Source of the DNA: Gammaproteobacteria bacterium
GTDB lineage: Bacteria > Pseudomonadota > Gammaproteobacteria > S144-34
Direction of reading: 5' to 3'
Length of the DNA: 10,176 nucleotides
NCBI GenBank assembly: GCA_015494165.1
Contig: WGBS01000230.1
Span: 1 to 10,176, forward strand
Below the pieces are notes generated by a model. That model was not told where the DNA came from, searched no databases, and worked only from the letters and a program-made list of their open reading frames with translations. Positions 6,525 through 10,176 of this stretch are shown here, piece after piece (the stretch's first letter is position 1; each line of letters opens with the position of its first letter). The translations under genes and the position numbers were made by a program.

Positions 6525-6708
6525 GCCGCCGTGGCACTGTGAGCATTACTCTGGCTTTCTTCCTTGGCGGTAGAACGGAATGGCGGGCCTCCTTAGGCTG
6601 TTCTGTACAGTCTATCCTGTGGAGATCCGATGGAATTGGGCCGCAGTTGATAGCACCCAGAAAAACCTTTGGCTGTGAGAGAAGCCTTTGGGGAGGTGCC
6701 ACGGCGGC
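6525..6708. repeat. 13-bp perfect inverted repeat, arms 158 bases apart
   Basis: GCCGCCGTGGCAC at 6525-6537 is the exact reverse complement of GTGCCACGGCGGC at 6696-6708. Allowing a two-base bulge and one mismatch, the arms extend outward through ATCG (6518-6521 and about 6710-6713). The pair encloses the ops-like motif and ends about 40 bases before the chosen wzx start. It could form a long-range stem in the operon's leader RNA, or be the ends of a small degenerate mobile element, since TC flanks both outer edges. The function is unknown. Confidence 0.6.
6566..6577 (+). promoter_or_regulatory. Possible ops element (RfaH/NusG-paralogue recruitment site)
   Basis: GGCGGTAG followed by AACG occurs about 180 bases before the wzx start, in the orientation of transcription. 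GGCGGTAG is the invariant core of the ops element, which recruits RfaH to paused RNA polymerase in the leaders of O-antigen, capsule and LPS-core operons. The upstream ...ACTCTGG... loosely resembles part of the enterobacterial JUMPstart. Caution is needed: the same octamer also occurs at 5643-5650, antisense within pilB, so one exact match is not strong by itself. Confidence 0.35.
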
Positions 6709-6747
6709 TCGATACCCGCATGGCGCTCTTATCCTGCTTTGCAGGCC

Positions 6748-8004
6748 GTGATTCGCTTGAACATGCGACTAGCAGCGAATATAGGTGCGCTCGGGCTGAT
6801 GCAGGCCATCAGCTACGCCGTTCCGCTCGTCGCAATGCCTTATTTGGTGCGCACCGTAAGCCCGGAAGGCTTTGGCGCGCTGATCTTCGCGCAGGCGCTA
6901 GTACGCTATTTCTGCATGCTGGCGGAGTACGGCTTTCCGCTGTCGGCTCCGTCTGAGATTGCGGTCGCTGCCTTGCAACGGGACAGGTTGGTCGAGCTTG
7001 CATCGCAAATCTTAGGCGCGAAACTGATACTGGCGGCGGCCAGCCTAGCTTTACTGCTGACCGCAGTAGCAGCGGTGCCGCGGCTTCGCGAAGATTGGGC
7101 GCTCCATGCTGCGGCCGGTCTCGGGATCCTTGCTGTGGGTGTGTCTCCAGCTTGGCTCCTGCAGGGTATGGAGCGCATGTATGTGCTCGCGGCGGCAGGC
7201 ATCGGCGGACAGATCGCATCATTGGCGCTATTGGTCGTGCTCGTGGAGGATCCCGGGGATCTCGTGCTGGCCTCAGCGATTCTCGCCTCGCCCGGACTTT
7301 TTGCGGCAGCCTTGGGCTGGCCTGTCCTGGCGAGGCAGCTTGGAGGAAGGGCCTTATGGCCCAACTTTTGTGGACTCCGAACGATCCTGGGGCGTGGGTG
7401 GCCGCTCTTCACGTCGTCTATGGGTATCCAGATATATGTGAACAGCAACGTGTTCGTCGTTGGGATGATGGTGGGGCCCGCCGCAGCAGGAATCTACGGG
7501 GCAGCGGAACGTTTGGCGCGGGCCTTGGCGGCTGCCTTCTATCCTTTAGTGAACGCGCTCTACCCAAGGGTGAGCCGGCTCGCAGCGCATGAGCCGGCCC
7601 GGGCACGCTTGCTCCTTATAAAGGCGTCTCGCCCTGCGCTCGGAGCGGCTGTGACAGCCGGGGTTTTGATGTGTGCCTTTTCGGAACAGATGGTTGCCTT
7701 GCTGTTCGATAATAAGATGCAGAAAACCGCGTCCATTCTCTGCATTCTCTCGCCGGTGCCTGCCCTTATCGTCGCCAGCCAGTTTCTGGGGGTCCTGGTC
7801 CTAATTCCTTTCGGCTGGCGTAGCCAGTTTGCTCGCGTGACTCTTCAGGCGGCCGTTGTTGGCCTGGCGGTCATCTTCCCTGCGGTGATGCTCGCTGACG
7901 TTTATGGCGCAGCGGGCGCACACGTGATCGTGGAGGCATACGTGGTCGTTGCAATGGTATGGGTTCTGCGGGCGCATGGCTGGTGGCGAGTCATGCGGCG
8001 ATGA
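6748..8004 (+). CDS. wzx: Wzx-type lipid-linked oligosaccharide flippase
   Basis: The product, about 418 residues, is a polytopic membrane protein of the polysaccharide biosynthesis/MOP flippase family. It should move undecaprenyl-linked repeat units from the cytoplasmic to the periplasmic face of the inner membrane. The N-terminus (NIGALGLMQAISYAVPL, then AMPYLVRTVSPEGFGALIFAQA) and the segment LAEYGFPLSAPSEIA match the RfbX/Wzx pattern well, and about 12 hydrophobic segments run the full length. The GTG at 6748 was chosen because it begins IRLNMRLAANIG, the usual place for such proteins. The ATG at 6763 is an alternative, and a TTG at 6688 would add an unlikely non-hydrophobic leader. No start has a strong ribosome site. 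It overlaps glf by ATGA, implying coupled translation. Codon use is less GC-rich than in pilB. Confidence 0.9.
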   Translation: MIRLNMRLAANIGALGLMQAISYAVPLVAMPYLVRTVSPEGFGALIFAQALVRYFCMLAEYGFPLSAPSEIAVAALQRDRLVELASQILGAKLILAAASLALLLTAVAAVPRLREDWALHAAAGLGILAVGVSPAWLLQGMERMYVLAAAGIGGQIASLALLVVLVEDPGDLVLASAILASPGLFAAALGWPVLARQLGGRALWPNFCGLRTILGRGWPLFTSSMGIQIYVNSNVFVVGMMVGPAAAGIYGAAERLARALAAAFYPLVNALYPRVSRLAAHEPARARLLLIKASRPALGAAVTAGVLMCAFSEQMVALLFDNKMQKTASILCILSPVPALIVASQFLGVLVLIPFGWRSQFARVTLQAAVVGLAVIFPAVMLADVYGAAGAHVIVEAYVVVAMVWVLRAHGWWRVMRR

Positions 8005-9113
8005 TCCGCGTGGACATCCTCGTGGTCGGAGCAGGCTTCGCGGGGGCGGTCATGGCCGAACGGCTGGCTGCTGTCGGGCTGCGCGTGCTCGTCATTGACC
8101 GGCGTTCGCATGTTGCCGGCAATGCCTATGACGAGACTGATTCCCATGGCGTCCTGGTGCACCGCTATGGACCACACATTTTCCATACCAATTCTGAGAG
8201 GGTATTCCGATACCTGTCGAGGTTTACCTCGTGGCGTCCATACGAGCACAGGGTGCGTGCCTACGTCCGGGGAAGACTGGTGCCATTTCCCATCAACCTC
8301 GATACCCTCAATGCGCTTTACGGCAAGTCATGGGGTGAGGCGGAGGCTAGGGCTTTCCTGGAGCGGGTACGTGTACGTCGGGGCCACCCTCGGACCAGCG
8401 AAGACGTGGTTCTCGGGGCAGTCGGTCCGGAGCTGTGCGACCTGTTCTACCGTAACTATACGAGGAAGCAGTGGGGACGCGACCTGAGGGAGCTCAAAGC
8501 TTCTGTCGCCGCGAGAATTCCGGTGAGGCTCAATCGCGACGATCGCTATTTCGAGGATCGATTCCAGGCCATGCCAAGAGAAGGCTATACGGCCATATTC
8601 CACCGTATGCTCAATCGTGACGGCGTCGAAGTGGCCTTGGAGACGGATTACCGGGAAGCTCTCGGCACAGTGGATTATCGGCATCTCGTCTATACGGGGC
8701 CGATCGACGAGTTCTTCGGCTGCTGCTATGGGCCCCTTCCATATCGTTCGCTTCGGTTCGAGCATTTGCATTATGCAGGTGTGGAGCGAGTGCAGCCGGT
8801 GGCCACCATAAACTATCCGAATGATTGCGAATACACGCGTGTAACAGAATTCAAGCACCTGACGGGACAGAAGCATTCCGGAACATCTCTGGTGCGCGAG
8901 TACCCCCAGGCAGAAGGCGAACCCTATTATCCGGTGCCGAGCGACGATGCCATGGAGCAGGCTCGCCGCTACGAAAAGCTGGCGCGTCAGCGCAAGGACG
9001 TCACCTTTGTCGGTCGTCTGGCCGAGTATCGCTACTACAACATGGATCAGGTTGTAGCGGCAGCCCTGAAGAGCGCGGAGAAGGTCAAGGCATTGCTGGG
9101 GGTTGATGGCTGA
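8001..9113 (+). CDS. glf: UDP-galactopyranose mutase
   Basis: Glf is a cytoplasmic flavoenzyme that interconverts UDP-galactopyranose and UDP-galactofuranose, the donor for galactofuranose in surface glycans. The 370-residue protein has the FAD-binding GAGFAG at 10-15, the HIFHT signature at 59-63, PFPIN at 95-99 and YTRKQWG at 153-159 with the substrate-stacking Trp158. Further motifs are RIPVR at 172-176, YTGPIDEFF at 231-239, EYTRVTEFKHLT at 277-288 with a diphosphate-binding Arg, and GRLAEYRYYNMDQ at 338-350. All key family residues appear present, so it should be active. The start is the ATG at 8001, overlapping the wzx stop by four bases. An in-frame upstream ATG at 7959 lies inside wzx and would add a non-conserved leader. 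It is the middle gene of the wzx-glf-GT2 operon. Confidence 0.97.
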   Translation: MIRVDILVVGAGFAGAVMAERLAAVGLRVLVIDRRSHVAGNAYDETDSHGVLVHRYGPHIFHTNSERVFRYLSRFTSWRPYEHRVRAYVRGRLVPFPINLDTLNALYGKSWGEAEARAFLERVRVRRGHPRTSEDVVLGAVGPELCDLFYRNYTRKQWGRDLRELKASVAARIPVRLNRDDRYFEDRFQAMPREGYTAIFHRMLNRDGVEVALETDYREALGTVDYRHLVYTGPIDEFFGCCYGPLPYRSLRFEHLHYAGVERVQPVATINYPNDCEYTRVTEFKHLTGQKHSGTSLVREYPQAEGEPYYPVPSDDAMEQARRYEKLARQRKDVTFVGRLAEYRYYNMDQVVAAALKSAEKVKALLGVDG

Positions 9114-10023
9114 AATGAGGGTCGCTGCCGTTGTGGTGACCTACAATCGCGCGGCGCTGCTGGAGCGCTGCTTGGGTGCGCTTTATGCCCAGAGCAGACT
9201 ACCCGATGGCGTTATTGTCGTTGACAACGCTAGTACGGATGATACGCCTGCGGTGCTGAAGGCCTGGCGAGATAGGAATTCATCGTTGACATGGATCCGC
9301 ATGCAAAGGAACGAAGGAGGGGCTGGTGGGTTCGCGCGTGGAATGCGCGAGGTGCTTAATGGTGGCTACGACTGGGCTTGGCTGATGGATGACGACGCGA
9401 TTCCTGAGGCCGACGCGCTCGCCAAGCTGATTTCACGGAATCCCGAGCCCGACGAGGTGCTGGGCTCGGCGCCGGTCGACGGACCGCGGCTGTCCTGGCG
9501 CGTCACACCGTGCTGCGGGCGAACGCGCTCGATCGAGCGATGGGAGGATCTGGACGAACAGGTCGAGGTGACGTCACATCCCTTCATCGGTTTCCTGGTT
9601 TCTTCGTTCCTGGCCCGGAAGGTGGGCCTGCCGGATCCCTCTTTTTTTATTGGGGTGGACGACGTCGAGTACTCGTGGCGCCTGCGAGCGGCTGGCGCGC
9701 GGATCTTTCTGGTCAAGCGCAGCAGGATCCACCATCCGGCAGCGGACGGTTGCTTCGTAGAGGTGCTGGGACGAAGACTGTTCAACCCCCGGCTTGCGCC
9801 TTGGAAGACGTACTATGTCACGCGCAACAGGATCGTGGCTGCGAGGCGGCATCTTGGTGTGCGGTGGCTGGTCGTGACCCTGCCGGGCACATTCCTAAGA
9901 TTTACGGTGACCCTTTTATGGGACGGATCGGGGCGAGGACGGCAGGCCAAGGCCTATATGGCGGGCATATGGGACGGCGTCCGGGGCAGGGTCGGCATCA
10001 GGCATAAAAAATGGGGGCTCTGA
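9106..10023 (+). CDS. GT2 family glycosyltransferase, probable galactofuranosyltransferase
   Basis: This 305-residue protein has a GT-A fold of family 2: the N-terminal VAAVVVTYNRAALLERCL (6-23), the nucleotide-binding VVDNASTDDT (38-47), NEGGAGGFARGM (69-80) and the metal-binding WLMDDDAIP (92-100). The likely acceptor/catalytic region is GVDDVEYSWRLRAAG (183-197), followed by IHHP. The GGAGGFARG stretch and the DDD metal site resemble the GlfT1-like branch that adds galactofuranose to lipid-linked sugars, and placement directly after glf supports that donor; the specificity is still inference. It overlaps glf by eight bases. The ATG at 9106 has a GGGGG tract just upstream; ATG 9115 is an alternative. 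A C-terminal amphipathic or hydrophobic stretch (about 253-272) may attach it to the membrane. The stop codon lies only about seven bases before the probable insertion-sequence end, yet the protein looks complete. Confidence 0.88.
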   Translation: MAEMRVAAVVVTYNRAALLERCLGALYAQSRLPDGVIVVDNASTDDTPAVLKAWRDRNSSLTWIRMQRNEGGAGGFARGMREVLNGGYDWAWLMDDDAIPEADALAKLISRNPEPDEVLGSAPVDGPRLSWRVTPCCGRTRSIERWEDLDEQVEVTSHPFIGFLVSSFLARKVGLPDPSFFIGVDDVEYSWRLRAAGARIFLVKRSRIHHPAADGCFVEVLGRRLFNPRLAPWKTYYVTRNRIVAARRHLGVRWLVVTLPGTFLRFTVTLLWDGSGRGRQAKAYMAGIWDGVRGRVGIRHKKWGL

Positions 10024-10049
10024 GGCTAGAAGCTATCTCAAAAATGGCG

Positions 10050-10083
10050 CGTGCCTATCGCAGGGCCTAGAATGATAGGCGTG
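10050..10083 (+). promoter_or_regulatory. Hairpin over the transposase translation start
   Basis: GCCTATC at 10053-10059 pairs with GATAGGC at 10074-10080 across a 14-base loop. Two G-U pairs and one C-G pair extend the stem to 10050/10083. The ATG at 10072 lies at the loop edge and the GTG at 10081 lies in the stem. In read-through RNA from the upstream operon this could hide the transposase start, a form of insulation known from other insertion sequences. Confidence 0.45.
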
Positions 10084-10176
10084 ATCAAGCTGACCGACGC
10101 TCAGTGGGAACGCATCCGCCATCACTTTCCCGAGGAGAACCGCCCCTCGAACGCACGCGGCCGGCCACCTGTGCCG
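10072..10176 (+). CDS. IS5-family transposase, N-terminal part (partial)
   Basis: Thirty-five codons are visible. The sequence IKLTDAQWERIRHHFPEEN followed by RPSNARGRPPVP is the characteristic N-terminus of the small IS5-type transposases (DUF4096 region, often the first of two frames joined by programmed frameshifting). These enzymes carry out DDE-type cut or copy transposition of the element; the catalytic domain is outside the window. The start is either ATG 10072 or the in-frame GTG 10081, which would give MIKLTDAQWE. Neither has a clear ribosome site, and both lie in the hairpin. The last codon in view ends exactly at the window edge, so it is not known whether the gene is intact. Confidence 0.85.
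   Translation, partial: MIGVIKLTDAQWERIRHHFPEENRPSNARGRPPVP

Larger units (their letters stand above)
6310..6747. other. Divergent intergenic region between pilB and the polysaccharide operon
   Basis: These 438 bases separate the leftward pilus operon from the rightward wzx operon and should contain the promoters of both. No convincing gene is present: the open frames on either strand show no recognisable domain and have no good ribosome site. The composition drops sharply (54 G+C in 120 bases at 6361-6480, against 45 in 60 at 5521-5580 in pilB). It contains an AT-rich block at 6411-6437, a palindrome CTGTACAG at 6603-6610, an ops-like octamer at 6566 and a long inverted repeat at 6525/6708. 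No prepilin leader of GFTLIE type is seen. Confidence 0.8.
10030..10176 (+). mobile_element. Left end of an IS5-type insertion sequence (truncated by the window)
   Basis: Immediately after the glycosyltransferase stop, CTAG at 10026-10029 is followed by AAGCTATCTCAAAAATGG, which looks like an IS terminal repeat, and then by the start of an IS5-family transposase. CTAG-type short targets are known for some IS5-family members, so these four bases may be one copy of the target duplication. The other end lies outside the window, so boundaries and group cannot be fixed. Confidence 0.7.

Noticed and set aside
6532..6547. TGGCAC followed by GCATT, resembling a sigma-54 promoter
   Set aside because: The GC of the -12 element is two bases too close to the GG of the -24 element (sigma-54 sites need a fixed spacing), and the -12 TTGC is absent.
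6347..6751. A 134-codon plus-strand frame and a shorter minus-strand frame in the divergent spacer
   Set aside because: Neither has a recognisable domain, hydrophobic pattern or good ribosome site, and they overlap the likely promoter and leader structures. A prepilin motif was looked for and not found.
1..10176. CRISPR array, tRNA or rRNA genes, toxin-antitoxin or phage-defence genes
   Set aside because: Both strands were read for regular spaced repeats, cloverleaf-like segments and defence-type proteins. None was seen; the heptamer arrays have no spacers.

Overview
The window looks like a chromosomal segment of a high-GC gammaproteobacterium. The leftward gene order pilB-pilC-pilD-coaE-zapD-yacG is a well-known gammaproteobacterial arrangement. 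The very GC-rich codon use and the degenerate 7-bp repeat arrays near the left edge would fit a Chromatiales/Ectothiorhodospiraceae-type genome, but that placement is a guess.

Left edge (1-713). The last codons of an unidentified gene overlap, through ATGA, a gene for a small membrane-anchored FixH/YtkA-like protein. The gap before the convergent yacG holds two heptamer arrays on either side of a double-hairpin, REP-like palindrome. The second array runs into the end of yacG and encodes its tail.

Housekeeping and pilus operon (6309 down to 714, minus strand). pilB, pilC and pilD encode the type IV pilus extension ATPase, the platform protein and the prepilin peptidase. They are followed, with gaps of 5 to 22 bases, by coaE (last step of CoA synthesis), zapD (FtsZ bundling) and yacG (gyrase inhibitor). 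All six look intact. No prepilin (pilA-type) gene is present in the window.

Divergent spacer (6310-6747). This is the most AT-rich part of the window (54 G+C of 120 counted by hand at 6361-6480). It holds a weak promoter candidate for pilB, an ops/RfaH-like octamer on the other strand, and a 13-bp perfect inverted repeat with 158 bases between its arms that brackets the octamer and ends just before the flippase gene.

Surface polysaccharide operon (6748-10023, plus strand). Three overlapping genes encode a Wzx-type flippase, UDP-galactopyranose mutase (Glf) and a GT2 glycosyltransferase resembling galactofuranosyltransferases. Together they predict a galactofuranose-containing O antigen or capsule. 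Codon use is less GC-extreme than in the pilus genes, which fits lateral acquisition. The polymerase and other transferases are not in view.

Right edge (10030-10176). The 5' end of an IS5-type insertion sequence lies just behind the glycosyltransferase stop codon, next to a CTAG that could be the target duplication. A hairpin covers the transposase start. The transposase runs off the window. No wholly new system was recognised. The most unusual items are the two non-coding structures at 546-746 and 6525-6708.
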